This document shows positions 9,123 through 18,341 of a stretch of DNA of 64,000 nucleotides, one piece after another. The notes under the pieces are model-generated. The model ran no database searches. It was not told the origin of the DNA and saw only the letters and a list, made by a program, of their open reading frames with translations. This DNA comes from Aliivibrio_A sp016764915 (GTDB taxonomy: Bacteria > Pseudomonadota > Gammaproteobacteria > Enterobacterales > Vibrionaceae). Where the stretch lies: contig OZ245057.1 in NCBI GenBank assembly GCA_965224595.1, positions 1,116,001-1,180,000 of the forward strand, in the 5' to 3' direction. The translations under genes and the position numbers were made by a program. The first letter of the stretch is position 1. Every line of letters begins with the position of its first letter.

Positions 9123-10258
9123 ATGGAAATTGCACAATCGCTACAACAGATACCGTCTTCGTACATTCGAGAAATCCTTGCAGCAGCAAGCAGCGACAGT
9201 GTTATTTCATTAGCAGGAGGCTTACCTGATCAAAGTACCTTTCCTATTAAATTGATGGAATCAACCTTAGCCAGATTAACGTCTATGCCTGAGGTGTTCC
9301 AATATGGTAGTACTGAAGGGTATGGACCGCTTTTAGCTCATCTTAACTACCGGATAACCATAAAGCGATGGTGTGTACCGGATCGCAGCAAGGTCTTGAT
9401 CTGATTGCTCGCGCTTATATGGATCCGGGTGATAAAATTGTCATGGAAGCACCAAGCTATCTAGGTGCAATGCAAGTGTTTGGCTTGAGCCAGGCGAATA
9501 TGTTAAGTGTAAGCCAAAATGACGAAGGTCCAGATACGGTAGCATTAGAAAAAATTTTTAAAGAGAACAAGATAAAGCTCTTTTATGCGGTACCTGACTT
9601 TCACAATCCAACAGGGGTGTGTTGGTCACTGGCAACTCGTCGAAAAGTGGCGGAGCTTTGTCAGCAGTTCGATGTGGCACTGGTTGAGGATGCGCCATAC
9701 CGAGAGCTAAGGTTCACAGGAAATGAATTGCCAATGGTGTCGAGTTTTTGTCCAGACAACTCGATTGTATTGCGATCATTTTCAAAGATAGCGTCACCAG
9801 GGCTACGCATTGGTGTAGTGACTGGGAAAGAGAGTTACATTCAACCTTTGGTTAAGGTAAAACAGGGTGCAGACTTGCATTCAAGCATTCCAATGCAAGC
9901 GCTATTATTAGGTCTGTTGCAACATCCTGAGTTCGATCAGCACTTAGTTGGTATTCGAAATTTGTACCAAGCGCGTTACCAAAAGATGATGGGTGAACTT
10001 ACAAAAAAATTGCCTAATAACTGTTTATTAAAATCAGTAGAGGGAGGCATGTTTATTTGGTTATCTCTTCCTGATTGCGATACCTTTCAATTGGCAAATG
10101 ATTTACTCGCACAAGGTGTGGCTGTGGTGCCAAGTGATGTCTTTTATGCCAACCGCTCTGAAGTAAAATCGGCGTTAAGACTTAATTTTACTAACTCATC
10201 TCTTGAAGAGATAGAACAAGCCGTTGCGGTAATTGCAAAGCAGTTAAGCAGCCTATAA
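9123..10258 (+). pseudogene. PLP-dependent aminotransferase (fold type I, MocR/2-aminoadipate-like), frameshifted
   Basis: Two frames together make one aminotransferase. The first (9123 to about 9346) gives the N-terminus with SLAGGLPDQSTFP and QYGSTEGYGPLLAHL. The second (from about 9347; its first ATG is at 9368) gives MVCTGSQQGLDLIARA, the substrate loop, and the PLP lysine region RSFSKIASPGLRIG. The junction lies at 9343-9350, where the first frame runs on as nonsense and the second is blocked upstream by a TAA. Relatives have about 10 extra residues here, so a short deletion is likelier than a single-base slip. Probably inactive unless it is a sequencing error. Confidence 0.8.
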
Positions 10259-10292
10259 TTATTAAGAGAGTTATTTGTGTAAGTGAGCATAA

Positions 10293-10314
10293 AGCCCTAC
10301 TGCAAGATAGGGCT
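10293..10314. terminator. Hairpin between convergent genes
   Basis: AGCCCTA (10293-10299) pairs with TAGGGCT (10308-10314) across an 8-nt loop, between the ends of the aminotransferase remnant and the sulfatase. T-runs are poor on both sides, so terminator function is uncertain. Confidence 0.4.
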
Positions 10315-10352
10315 ATATGGTTTTGATGATAAGCCAAAACAGAAAGGTATTC

Positions 10353-11909
10353 CTAAGTATAAGCGTTGAGTGCACTGATCGGAACTTCAGTGGCTCTCCA
10401 TGGGTCGCCAGTTTTTTCTAGCCAAGGCATTAACTCTTCTGCTAGTAACTTTTCAATCAGTGAGTGGTTTTGGTCTGCGATGTTCTCCATTTGGTATGGG
10501 TCCTCTTTATTGTCATGCAAAACATACGTTAAAGGTTTTCCCACTTTTCTATCTATCATTAAAGTATAGCGCTCAGTTCTAACCCCTCTGCGTCCATAAG
10601 ACTGACCACCATAAGGCATAAAAGTATAGAATTGCGAGGTCGGCTTCTCATCACCACGCTCTCCTCGAACGGTATGAGCAAAGTTGGTCCCTTCAACAGT
10701 ATCAGGGATCAGCTCTTTTAGGCCCATTAAGCCGAACATAGTTGGGTATATATCAGGTGCCGAAAACAGAATCTCATCTTGATGAGGATTAAGTGTCCCA
10801 GGCCAACGAAAGATCATTGGAATACGCATGGACTCTTCAAAGTGGTTATTTTTGGTTGGTTTTCCATGTGAGCCCATACAACAACCGTGATCTGAAAAGA
10901 AAACGACCAATGTATCTTCAGTCAATTTAAGTCTATCCAGCTCATCGACAATACGTCCAAATTGCTCATCAACGCCATTAATCATGGCCATATACTCTTT
11001 GAAAAAGTCAGGGCCATAACCTTCTAGGTACTCTTTGTCCCACTGGACGTTAGGGCGGTTATTAAGTTGTTTTGAGCTTTTGTTTTGGAAGCGGTCAAGA
11101 TATTTTTGCGGCACTTGATCGTATGGTGAATGGGGAGGGTTCATAGAGATGACTAGAGAGAATGGTTGGTCGCTGTCTCTGTAATCACCATTTTCATTTT
11201 GTAAGTATTTTATGGCGATATCAGCTTCATGTTCAGGACTCCACTGATTTATCCTAAGTGGTTTATCTCGCGGAGTATCGTTAGTCCAATACATGGGCGT
11301 TAAATGCTTGTCATAAGTCCCATATGAGTACCAAAAATCAAAACCGTGACGGTGATCTGGAGCTGTCCAATCATTCCAGTAACGCCCTTCCATAGGGTTA
11401 TTATAGCTAGGAATATACGGCGCATTAGGTGTGTCTAGGTGCCACTTTCCTATATAACCTAAGCTATACCCCTGCTCTTTTAGAATATCAGACCAAGTTC
11501 GAGTGTTTTTTTTCAATTCAATGCCAAAATCTTTACCACCAAACTTTCCGCTTGTCGCGGTATGACTGTTGCCTTGAATGCCATTTCGATATGGGTATTG
11601 ACCTGTCATTAACATCCCTCGGAAAGGGGTACAAAGTGGAAAATTTGAAACAGCTTGCTTTAACACTACGCCCTGATTAGCAAATTTATTTATATTTGGT
11701 GTTAGCGATGGATCTTGGTTCACAAAACCCTGCGCTTGAGCTCTCATTTCATCAGGAAATATGATTAATAAGTTAGGCTTTTTCTTATTGTTCTGTTTGT
11801 CTACACGCATTGTTTGATTTGAAGTACTGCATCCTGCGGTAATTGATGTCGCAGCAACGGCACTTGTTGCCACCATTCCTTTGAGTAAACCTCGTCGACT
11901 AATTGACAT
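10353..11909 (-). CDS. Sulfatase, Cys-type, Tat-exported and possibly lipid-anchored
   Basis: Formylglycine-dependent arylsulfatase-fold enzyme of 518 residues that hydrolyses sulfate esters, here most likely on glycosaminoglycan sugars. The catalytic motif C-T-P-F-R is at residues 93-97, with Cys93 the residue converted to formylglycine. The metal site around PDEMR and GSHGKPTK is also visible. The N-terminus has a twin-arginine signal (SRRGLLKG), and ITAGC at 23-27 could serve as a lipobox, suggesting a Tat-exported lipoprotein. The radical-SAM maturase at 25517 would activate it before folded export, consistent with Tat. RBS GGAG. Divergent from agaR. Exact regiospecificity (4-O or 6-O) cannot be read. 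Confidence 0.9.
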   Translation of the reverse strand: MSISRRGLLKGMVATSAVAATSITAGCSTSNQTMRVDKQNNKKKPNLLIIFPDEMRAQAQGFVNQDPSLTPNINKFANQGVVLKQAVSNFPLCTPFRGMLMTGQYPYRNGIQGNSHTATSGKFGGKDFGIELKKNTRTWSDILKEQGYSLGYIGKWHLDTPNAPYIPSYNNPMEGRYWNDWTAPDHRHGFDFWYSYGTYDKHLTPMYWTNDTPRDKPLRINQWSPEHEADIAIKYLQNENGDYRDSDQPFSLVISMNPPHSPYDQVPQKYLDRFQNKSSKQLNNRPNVQWDKEYLEGYGPDFFKEYMAMINGVDEQFGRIVDELDRLKLTEDTLVVFFSDHGCCMGSHGKPTKNNHFEESMRIPMIFRWPGTLNPHQDEILFSAPDIYPTMFGLMGLKELIPDTVEGTNFAHTVRGERGDEKPTSQFYTFMPYGGQSYGRRGVRTERYTLMIDRKVGKPLTYVLHDNKEDPYQMENIADQNHSLIEKLLAEELMPWLEKTGDPWRATEVPISALNAYT

Positions 11910-12201
11910 TTTCTGCTCCTTAATATAAATGTGAGAAAGAAAGTTATTTCATCGCTTTCATCCCGTAGATTAGCTACAAGCCTCCGGTTGCTTACGAAGC
12001 GTAAGTGATCGAAAGTTAATCATCTGTGTTTGTGATCACATAAAAGAGATTGAGTGGTTTACTTAACGCCATAAGCAAAAATGAAAGTAGTTTTACTGTA
12101 AGTAACAGCATATATTTTCGTTTAATGTTTGGAGTTATCTCTTTCGAAGGATATGATTATCAGCTATACGTAACAATATGTAAGATTCAATTGTATTTTA
12201 C

Positions 12202-12226
12202 GAAAGATATCGAAAGACTGTGAAAG
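12202..12226. promoter_or_regulatory. Candidate AgaR operator, three GAAAG repeats with 10-bp period
   Basis: GAAAG occurs at 12202, 12212 and 12222, exactly 10 bp apart, so all three lie on one face of the helix. DeoR-family regulators bind such phased direct repeats, and the reported E. coli AgaR box is also built of TTTC-type repeats. The array lies 109 bp upstream of agaR, suggesting autoregulation. Confidence 0.65.
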
Positions 12227-12285
12227 AGATCAAGCTTTTCATATACTGACGTTGTTGCTAATGAAAATGGGTGTAAGATTATTTC

Positions 12286-12300
12286 GAAATCAAACGAAAG
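12286..12300. promoter_or_regulatory. Candidate AgaR operator, GAAAT/GAAAG 10 bp apart
   Basis: GAAAT at 12286 and GAAAG at 12296 repeat the 10-bp spacing seen at 12202. The element sits 35 bp before the agaR start codon, where bound repressor would block the transcript. Confidence 0.5.
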
Positions 12301-12334
12301 TAATTTTGTTGATTTCAAAAGGAGACAAATAAAA

Positions 12335-13111
12335 ATGAAAAGTGCTGTCGAAAGGCGCATGGAAATCGTCACAGTGGTAAACCAAGATGGTAAAGCACGT
12401 GTTGAAGACCTTGCTGCACAGTTTAATGTCTCAAGCGTTACTATTCGTAGTGATCTGAGTTTTCTGGAAAAGAACGGCTATGTGGTTCGATCTCATGGTG
12501 CGGCGATTCCGAATACTGGAGTAATTGCGGAGCTATCGGTTCAAGAGAAGAGACGTCAAAATATAGGCGTTAAGACTTTGATTGGCCAAGCAGCTGTCAG
12601 TTTAATTACGAATGGTGACACTATTATTCTAGATTCAGGAACGACGACCAGAGAGATCGCAGCGAGTGTGAAATCTTTAGATAGTTTAGTCGTTATGACC
12701 AATGGTCTGGATGTGGCAATGGAGTTGTCATCAGCACCTCATATAGAGGTCCTGATGTCTGGTGGCGTTCTTAGAAAGAATGCACTCTCTTTTTCTGGCT
12801 CTCAAGCCGAAGCAAGCTTAAAGAACTATCGTTTTGATAAGGTATTTTTAGGTGTAGATGGCTTCGATTTAAGAGCAGGTATCACTACACATAATGAGCA
12901 AGAAGCTAGTTTGAACCGCTTAATGTGTGAAATTTCTGAACAAGTAATTGCCGTTGCAGATTCCACTAAATTTGGGAAACGCAGCTGTCATATGATTCGA
13001 GAGTTCGGAAATATTGATGTCTTAGTTACTGATGCGGGCATTCCCGAAGAGTATTTACAAGGTCTTCGAGATATGAAAGTTGAGGTAATAGTAGTAGATA
13101 AAGAGAGCTAA
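12335..13111 (+). CDS. agaR: DeoR-family repressor of the galactosaminoglycan operon (AgaR-like)
   Basis: DeoR regulator of 258 residues: an N-terminal HTH (about 5-58, DLAAQFNVSSVTIRSDLS) and a C-terminal sugar-phosphate sensing domain of ISOCOT fold (GDTIILDSGTTT, the conserved phosphate-binding stretch). First gene of the main operon, with AAAAGGAG as its ribosome binding site. It matches E. coli AgaR in context, with agaZ, agaS, agaVWEF and agaA downstream. The inducer is probably a phosphorylated amino sugar such as GalNAc-6-P or GalN-6-P, by analogy. Its likely binding sites are the phased GAAAG arrays found at four promoters in the island. Confidence 0.9.
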   Translation: MKSAVERRMEIVTVVNQDGKARVEDLAAQFNVSSVTIRSDLSFLEKNGYVVRSHGAAIPNTGVIAELSVQEKRRQNIGVKTLIGQAAVSLITNGDTIILDSGTTTREIAASVKSLDSLVVMTNGLDVAMELSSAPHIEVLMSGGVLRKNALSFSGSQAEASLKNYRFDKVFLGVDGFDLRAGITTHNEQEASLNRLMCEISEQVIAVADSTKFGKRSCHMIREFGNIDVLVTDAGIPEEYLQGLRDMKVEVIVVDKES

Positions 13112-13157
13112 AACACTGACTCCATAATCACGTTTAGAATGTATTGTGGAGTTAGTA

Positions 13158-14444
13158 ATGAATACCCTTCAAAATCTCGTGCAACGTCATAAAGCTGGCG
13201 ATAATTGTGGAATATATTCTGTCTGTTCAGCTCACCCGCTGGTAATAGACGCTGCATTATCTCAAGCATTGAGTGATAAATCTGTACTGCTAATTGAAGC
13301 GACGTCAAATCAAGTTGATCAATTTGGTGGTTACACAGGAATGACACCAATAGATTTTAGAAACTTTGTTTTAGATAAAGCTGAGCAACTAAAATTTCCA
13401 ACTGAAAACCTCATTTTTGGTGGTGATCACTTAGGTCCAAACCGCTGGCAACACCTTAATGCTAATGCTGCGATGGAATATTCGGATCAACTTATTGTCG
13501 CATATGTAGCCGCAGGTTTCAAAAAAATCCATCTTGATTGCAGTATGTCATGTGCTGATGACCCAACCCCACTTTCTGATGAGATCGTCGCAAGTAGAGC
13601 TGCAAGGTTGGCCAAAATGGCTGAAGAAACGGCAGTTAACGAATTTGGACACAGTGATATTGTTTATATTATTGGTACAGAAGTTCCTGTTCCTGGTGGA
13701 GCAACTGAAGAGCTAGATGAGTTAGAGATCACCTCTCCCGAAGCAGCAAGAAAAACAATAAATTGTCATTACAATGCATTTAATAGTGCCAGTGTACTAT
13801 CGTGCTGGAGCCGAGTGATTGGTTTAGTCGTACAGCCTGGTGTTGAATTTGACCACACCGGCGTTATTGATTATTGTCCAGAAAAAACGACCGAATTAAG
13901 TACAGTCGTTGATGATTATGAATTTATGGTATTTGAAGCTCACTCAACCGATTACCAGACAGATAATGCGTATAAAGAGTTAGTGAAAGATCATTTTGCT
14001 ATTTTAAAGGTAGGCCCTGCGCTCACTTTTGCAATGCGAGAAGCGCTTTTTAATCTTTGCGATATTGAAGAGCAGATTATCGCCAAAGCACACTGTAGTA
14101 ACTTGAGAGAACAGATTGAAATTCAAATGTGCGAAGCACCTGAATATTGGCAAAAGTACTATCAAGGTAGTGAGGTAGAACAACGTTTTTCTCGCTGCTT
14201 CAGTTTCAGCGATCGCATTCGTTACTACTGGCCTAACCTACGAATTAATGCGGCTCAAGAGAAGCTTTTTACCAATTTGACTCGCACAAATATCCCATTG
14301 CCTTTATTAAGCCAGTACCTTCCGGAACAGTTTCATGCTGTAAGAGAAGGAAGAATCGACAGTAATCCAAAATCACTCATTATCGACAAGATTCGTCAGG
14401 TTTTGCGTAGTTACGCAAAGGCAAGCAAGCAAAATAGAGATTAA
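13158..14444 (+). CDS. kbaZ: Tagatose-1,6-bisphosphate aldolase accessory subunit
   Basis: KbaZ/GatZ/AgaZ family, about 428 residues. The family stabilises and activates the class II aldolase KbaY/GatY, whose gene is at 30029. The visible signature is GGDHLGPNRW followed by KKIHLDCSMSCADDPTPL. The ATG at 13158 is chosen because GGAG lies 6 nt upstream; an in-frame GTG at 13146 is less likely. It follows agaR by 46 bp and precedes agaS by 12 bp within one operon. The pair would split tagatose-1,6-bisphosphate into DHAP and glyceraldehyde-3-phosphate. In this island the two subunits are separated by about 15 kb. Confidence 0.93.
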   Translation: MNTLQNLVQRHKAGDNCGIYSVCSAHPLVIDAALSQALSDKSVLLIEATSNQVDQFGGYTGMTPIDFRNFVLDKAEQLKFPTENLIFGGDHLGPNRWQHLNANAAMEYSDQLIVAYVAAGFKKIHLDCSMSCADDPTPLSDEIVASRAARLAKMAEETAVNEFGHSDIVYIIGTEVPVPGGATEELDELEITSPEAARKTINCHYNAFNSASVLSCWSRVIGLVVQPGVEFDHTGVIDYCPEKTTELSTVVDDYEFMVFEAHSTDYQTDNAYKELVKDHFAILKVGPALTFAMREALFNLCDIEEQIIAKAHCSNLREQIEIQMCEAPEYWQKYYQGSEVEQRFSRCFSFSDRIRYYWPNLRINAAQEKLFTNLTRTNIPLPLLSQYLPEQFHAVREGRIDSNPKSLIIDKIRQVLRSYAKASKQNRD

Positions 14445-14456
14445 GAGGTACTTTAT

Positions 14457-15635
14457 ATGAATCATTTTCTTGGTTATTCAGAGTCAACTTTAAAAAAAGA
14501 GTCGGCATATTGGACCGCAAAAGAGATCACTCAACAGCCTTCAAGTTGGCGCAAAACAGCCGCTATCATTGATGAGTGTTCAACTGCGATTGATGCTTTT
14601 TTAGAAATAATCTACGGGCATGAAAACCTACGTATTATCCTAACGGGAGCGGGAACTTCTGCGTTTGCAGGGGTATCGATTGCACCTGCTTTGACTAGCA
14701 TATTAAAACGACGAGTTGAAGCTATTGCAACAACCGATATTGTCTCCAATCCTGGTCAATATTTTGCAGAGGATATTCCAACGCTCGTTGTCTCTTTTGC
14801 ACGTTCGGGTAATAGCCCGGAGAGTGTTGCTGCTGTCGACTTAGCTAATCAATGTCTTTCAAGTTGTTTCCACTTGGTTTTAACATGCAACAGCGGTGGT
14901 GAATTGTATCGTCGTTGCGCTAATGACGCTAATTCTCTGGTTTTATTAATGCCAGAAGAGACAAATGATAAGTCATTTGCGATGACGTCAAGCTTTTCTT
15001 CTATGTTATTGGCTTCATTCTCAATATTAACTCGAAAAAATAAGCATTCGAAAGATATCGAAAGTATTTGTAAGTGTTCTGAGAGCTTGCTCAAAGAAAT
15101 CAATACAAACATCGTGGATACTGCTAAGCATGATTTCTCAAGAGTTATTTACTTAGGAAGTGGTGGAATGCAAGGGTTAGCAAGAGAGTCAGCATTGAAA
15201 TTACTAGAGTTAACAGCGGGTAAGGTTATTGCTTGTTACGACTCCCCTTTAGGTTTCCGACATGGGCCGAAATCTATTGTAAATGACAAAACTTTCATTG
15301 TTGTATTCATCTCAAACAACGCTTATACCCGTCAATATGACTTGGACCTTTTGGTAGAACTTCGCCGAGATAATCGCGCAAGTAAGGTCCTTGCTATCAC
15401 GGCGCAAATAGATGACAGAGTAGTAGATGGTGATTTTATTCATGTACCAAACATGGAAATAGCTTCAGATGTAGAACTTCTATTTCCATATATGCTGTTC
15501 GCTCAAATCTATTCGTTCCATCGTGCACTTGAGTTAGGGAATACCCCTGATAATCCATGCCCGAGTGGTGAAGTTAATCGCGTCGTGCAGGGTGTAACTG
15601 TTCATAAATTTGAAAATATTAAGAAGGTAGGTTAG
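14457..15635 (+). CDS. agaS: AgaS, galactosamine-6-phosphate deaminase/isomerase
   Basis: Double SIS-domain protein of 392 residues. In E. coli AgaS carries out the deamination and isomerisation of galactosamine-6-phosphate to tagatose-6-phosphate. SIS signatures are seen at ILTGAGTSAFAG (first domain), VVSFARSGNSPESVAA, and YLGSGGMQGLARESALKLLELT (second domain), with the GlmS-like SPLGFRHGPKS loop. It lies 12 bp after kbaZ and 2 bp before agaV. No gene for a tagatose-6-phosphate kinase is seen nearby, so that step must be supplied elsewhere. Confidence 0.93.
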   Translation: MNHFLGYSESTLKKESAYWTAKEITQQPSSWRKTAAIIDECSTAIDAFLEIIYGHENLRIILTGAGTSAFAGVSIAPALTSILKRRVEAIATTDIVSNPGQYFAEDIPTLVVSFARSGNSPESVAAVDLANQCLSSCFHLVLTCNSGGELYRRCANDANSLVLLMPEETNDKSFAMTSSFSSMLLASFSILTRKNKHSKDIESICKCSESLLKEINTNIVDTAKHDFSRVIYLGSGGMQGLARESALKLLELTAGKVIACYDSPLGFRHGPKSIVNDKTFIVVFISNNAYTRQYDLDLLVELRRDNRASKVLAITAQIDDRVVDGDFIHVPNMEIASDVELLFPYMLFAQIYSFHRALELGNTPDNPCPSGEVNRVVQGVTVHKFENIKKVG

Positions 15636-15637
15636 CT

Positions 15638-16138
15638 ATGACTGGACCAAATATAGTGTGGACGCGAATTGACGAGCGACTTCTTCATGGACAGATACGC
15701 ATCACATGGGGAAAACACACAGAAGCGAATTTAATATTAGTAGCAAATGATGATGCGGCTGACGGAGAAAATTCAGCATTCATGCAATCGGGTATGAAAG
15801 CATCAGCAGGCGGTGAATATGCAGTTCGATTTTTTTCAATTAAAAAAACCATCGATGTCATCAATAAGGCATCACCAAAACAGAAGATTTTTATACTTTG
15901 TAATAAACCCTCTGATGTTGCACGACTTGTAGAGGGAGGAGTACCAATCTCTCACTGCAATGTTGGCAATATGCACTATCACGACGGAAAGCGCCAGATA
16001 GCAAAAACAGTATCGGTTGATGATAACGATATTGATGCTTTTGAACGCATGTTAGCAAAAGGGGTGACTTGTACAGTGCAAAACACTCCTGATCAAAAAC
16101 CAATAGATGTTATTGAACTTGCCAAGAGAACTGCGTAA
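15638..16138 (+). CDS. agaV: PTS mannose-family EIIB component (AgaV-like)
   Basis: Cytoplasmic IIB of 166 residues that relays phosphate from IIA to the incoming sugar. The phosphorylated histidine lies in TRIDERLLHGQI near the N-terminus, the family hallmark. First of four PTS genes in the order IIB-IIC-IID-IIA. By context the transported sugar is GalNAc or an unsaturated chondroitin disaccharide. The second is favoured because the uronyl hydrolase in this operon has no export signal, but this is inference. Confidence 0.93.
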   Translation: MTGPNIVWTRIDERLLHGQIRITWGKHTEANLILVANDDAADGENSAFMQSGMKASAGGEYAVRFFSIKKTIDVINKASPKQKIFILCNKPSDVARLVEGGVPISHCNVGNMHYHDGKRQIAKTVSVDDNDIDAFERMLAKGVTCTVQNTPDQKPIDVIELAKRTA

Positions 16139-16182
16139 CGACTCTTGGCCCTAAAAACAGAGACATATACAAGGAGTAAATC

Positions 16183-16950
16183 ATGATCTTTGAAGCGTCA
16201 ATGGTCGCAATTTGGGCATTCTTTTGTGGTATCGATAAATACGATGTTGCATTGAATATCCACCGACCACTTATCACAGGGCCAGTAGTTGGCCTAATCA
16301 TGGGCGATATGCAAACCGGTTTGATTGCGGGCGCTACTTTAGAACTAGCTTGGTTAGGGTTAGTGCCAAATGCTGGAGCTCAGCCGCCTGATGTCACTAT
16401 GGGTACGATTGCTGCAGTGGCATTTGCCGTGATGACAGGTCAGTCTGCCGAGGTTGCTATGGGCGTAGGGATGCCAATTGCTGTCTTAATGCAGATGTTA
16501 ATTATCGGTTTCTTCGCACTTACCTCATTCACCATGGGCAAAGCGGACGAATATGCACAAGAAGCAAATCCTGGAGGAATTGATCGACTACTAATTTCAA
16601 CTATCGGGGCACGCGCGCTGCTGTACGCCGTCATTGCTTTTGCTACGGTCTATTTTGGAGAACACGGCGCTGCTTGGATTGATGAAAATGCACCAACGGT
16701 ATTACTAGAAGGTTTAGGCATAGGTGCAAAAATGGTTCCGGCAATTGGTTTTGCTATGTTACTTAAAATTATGTGGTCCAAAGAAGTATCTGGCGTGTTT
16801 TTTATTGGTTTCGTGATGACCACATATCTTCACCTACCTATTATGGCCGTTGCGATTCTAGGCGCATCTGCAGCAGCACTTTATTATTTCTTTAGTGGAA
16901 ATAATGGGAATTCAAACAATCAAGCAGAGGAATTTGAAGATGGCATCTGA
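16183..16950 (+). CDS. agaW: PTS mannose-family EIIC component (AgaW-like)
   Basis: Integral membrane IIC of 255 residues with multiple hydrophobic segments. Conserved motifs include GPVVGLIMGDMQTGLIAGAT and the region APPDV-like AQPPDVTMGTIAAVAFA. It forms the sugar channel together with IID. Its 3' end overlaps the IID gene by 11 bases, so translation is coupled. Confidence 0.93.
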   Translation: MIFEASMVAIWAFFCGIDKYDVALNIHRPLITGPVVGLIMGDMQTGLIAGATLELAWLGLVPNAGAQPPDVTMGTIAAVAFAVMTGQSAEVAMGVGMPIAVLMQMLIIGFFALTSFTMGKADEYAQEANPGGIDRLLISTIGARALLYAVIAFATVYFGEHGAAWIDENAPTVLLEGLGIGAKMVPAIGFAMLLKIMWSKEVSGVFFIGFVMTTYLHLPIMAVAILGASAAALYYFFSGNNGNSNNQAEEFEDGI

Positions 16951-17833
16951 TATTACAGCTGGCACTTTAACAGAGACAAACACTAAAGTGCGTGAGAATT
17001 TGATTGATGGGCTTGACTCATACGAAGATACGACTCCCCGTAAAGTGATCAGTAAAAAAGATCTATGGATCTGTGCTATTCGCGGGCTGTTTATGGAAGG
17101 AAATTTTAACTTTGAACGGATGCAGGCTGGAGGTTTTGCCTACTCCATTATTCCAGCATTAAAAAAGATACATGGAAATAATAAAGGTGACTTGGCAAAA
17201 GCATTAAAGAACCATCTGCAATTTTTTAACGCAAGTCCGAAATTATTTACTTTTTTACTCGGCACTTCTATTGCGATGGAAGAGAACAAAGAGAAACCAT
17301 CTACCGTTAATGTTATGAAAGTTGCGGGTATGGGACCAACGGGAGGTATTGGTGATGCTATTGACCATATGACGTTAATGCCGTTAACACTAGCACTAGG
17401 TGCCTCTATTGCGATAGATGGTTCTATTGCAGGTCCGTTTGTCTTTTTCTTTATGTATCAAATTGTCCATTTTTTTGTTTATTTTGGTTTGATGTTCATG
17501 GGTTACAAAGCAGGTACCGCTGCAATGGTAAGCATGGGTGATACCACAGAAAAAATAGCGAAAGCGGCCAATATAATGGGTATTTTTGTTATTGGCGCAT
17601 TGTCGGCAACATTTATACGGGTGCAAACTACCGCATCACTAGAGCTGGGAGGTAAAGCGGTTGAATTACAGACTGCGCTCTTCGATAAGATAATGCCAAA
17701 TTTATTACCTTTAGCGTTGGTATTTTTAATGTTGAAACTGGTGAAAGGTACTGGGTTTTGGGCAAAACCCCCTGTACTCATCTTCTCAACACTGGCAGCA
17801 GGTGTGGTTGGACATGTGTTAGGAATTATGTAG
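16940..17833 (+). CDS. agaE: PTS mannose-family EIID component (AgaE-like)
   Basis: IID membrane component, about 297 residues. Motifs include the N-terminal EGNFNFERMQAGGFAYSIIP and GMGPTGGIGDAIDHMTLMPL, both typical of the family. The ATG at 16940 has GAGG 10 nt upstream and is preferred over the upstream in-frame start at 16895. It overlaps agaW by 11 bp. A stable hairpin follows the stop codon. Confidence 0.92.
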   Translation: MASDITAGTLTETNTKVRENLIDGLDSYEDTTPRKVISKKDLWICAIRGLFMEGNFNFERMQAGGFAYSIIPALKKIHGNNKGDLAKALKNHLQFFNASPKLFTFLLGTSIAMEENKEKPSTVNVMKVAGMGPTGGIGDAIDHMTLMPLTLALGASIAIDGSIAGPFVFFFMYQIVHFFVYFGLMFMGYKAGTAAMVSMGDTTEKIAKAANIMGIFVIGALSATFIRVQTTASLELGGKAVELQTALFDKIMPNLLPLALVFLMLKLVKGTGFWAKPPVLIFSTLAAGVVGHVLGIM

Positions 17834-17857
17834 TTCAACACATTAACAAAAATAAAA

Positions 17858-17878
17858 AAGGGGGAGAGTCTCCCCCTT
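17858..17878. other. Strong intercistronic hairpin between PTS IID and IIA genes
   Basis: AAGGGGGAG (17858-17866) pairs perfectly with CTCCCCCTT (17870-17878) around a 3-nt loop. On the + strand there is no T-run after it, so it probably stabilises mRNA or sets IIA levels. On the - strand it is followed by a T-rich tract (complement of 17846-17857), making it a good intrinsic terminator for antisense transcription. Confidence 0.6.
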
Positions 17879-17895
17879 AACAAGGGAATATAGTC

Positions 17896-18339
17896 ATGAT
17901 TGGTATTGTTGTGTCAGGTCACATAAATTTTGCTTCAGGCATTCAGTCAGCTGTAAAAGCGATTGCCGGAGAACAGGAACAAATGCTGTATATTGATTTT
18001 GTCGAATCCATGACAACTGAAACATTAGAAGAAGAACTGCGCAAAGCAGCAACAGAGGTTGATACTGGTGACGGTGTTCTTTTCTTAATGGACATACCAG
18101 GAGGTTCTCCTGCAAATCGAGCACTTGCTATTCTTATGGACACAGAAAATGTGGAGTTAATAGCAGGAGCAAATTTGCCGATGATTGCAAATGCCGCATT
18201 CGAAAGAGATGACGTAAACATAAAAGAGTTAGTAAACATATTATTAGAAATTGGTGCTGAATGCATGCAAGACATGCGTAAGCAACTTGAACTCGTCATG
18301 GCACAAGAACCTGAAGCAATATGCGAAGGTGGGTTGTAA
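17896..18339 (+). CDS. agaF: PTS mannose-family EIIA component (AgaF-like)
   Basis: Cytoplasmic IIA of 147 residues, phosphorylated by HPr. The active histidine lies in MIGIVVSGHINFASG (His9), and FLMDIPGGSPANRAL is the second family motif. It is preceded by an AAGGGAA ribosome binding site and closely followed by agaA (2 bp). It completes the four-part transporter. Confidence 0.93.
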   Translation: MIGIVVSGHINFASGIQSAVKAIAGEQEQMLYIDFVESMTTETLEEELRKAATEVDTGDGVLFLMDIPGGSPANRALAILMDTENVELIAGANLPMIANAAFERDDVNIKELVNILLEIGAECMQDMRKQLELVMAQEPEAICEGGL

Positions 18340-18341
18340 CG

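Larger units (their letters stand above)
11910..12334. promoter_or_regulatory. Divergent control region between sulfatase and agaR
   Basis: No gene here. The region is studded with GAAAG/CTTTC words (11935, 11939, 11955, 12011, 12141, then the phased arrays at 12202-12226 and 12286-12300). A CRP-like element, TGTGT-N6-TCACA, lies at 12025-12040 (one mismatch to TGTGA-N6-TCACA). It probably carries promoters for both the sulfatase and the agaR operon, repressed by AgaR and activated by CRP; this role is inferred. Confidence 0.6.
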
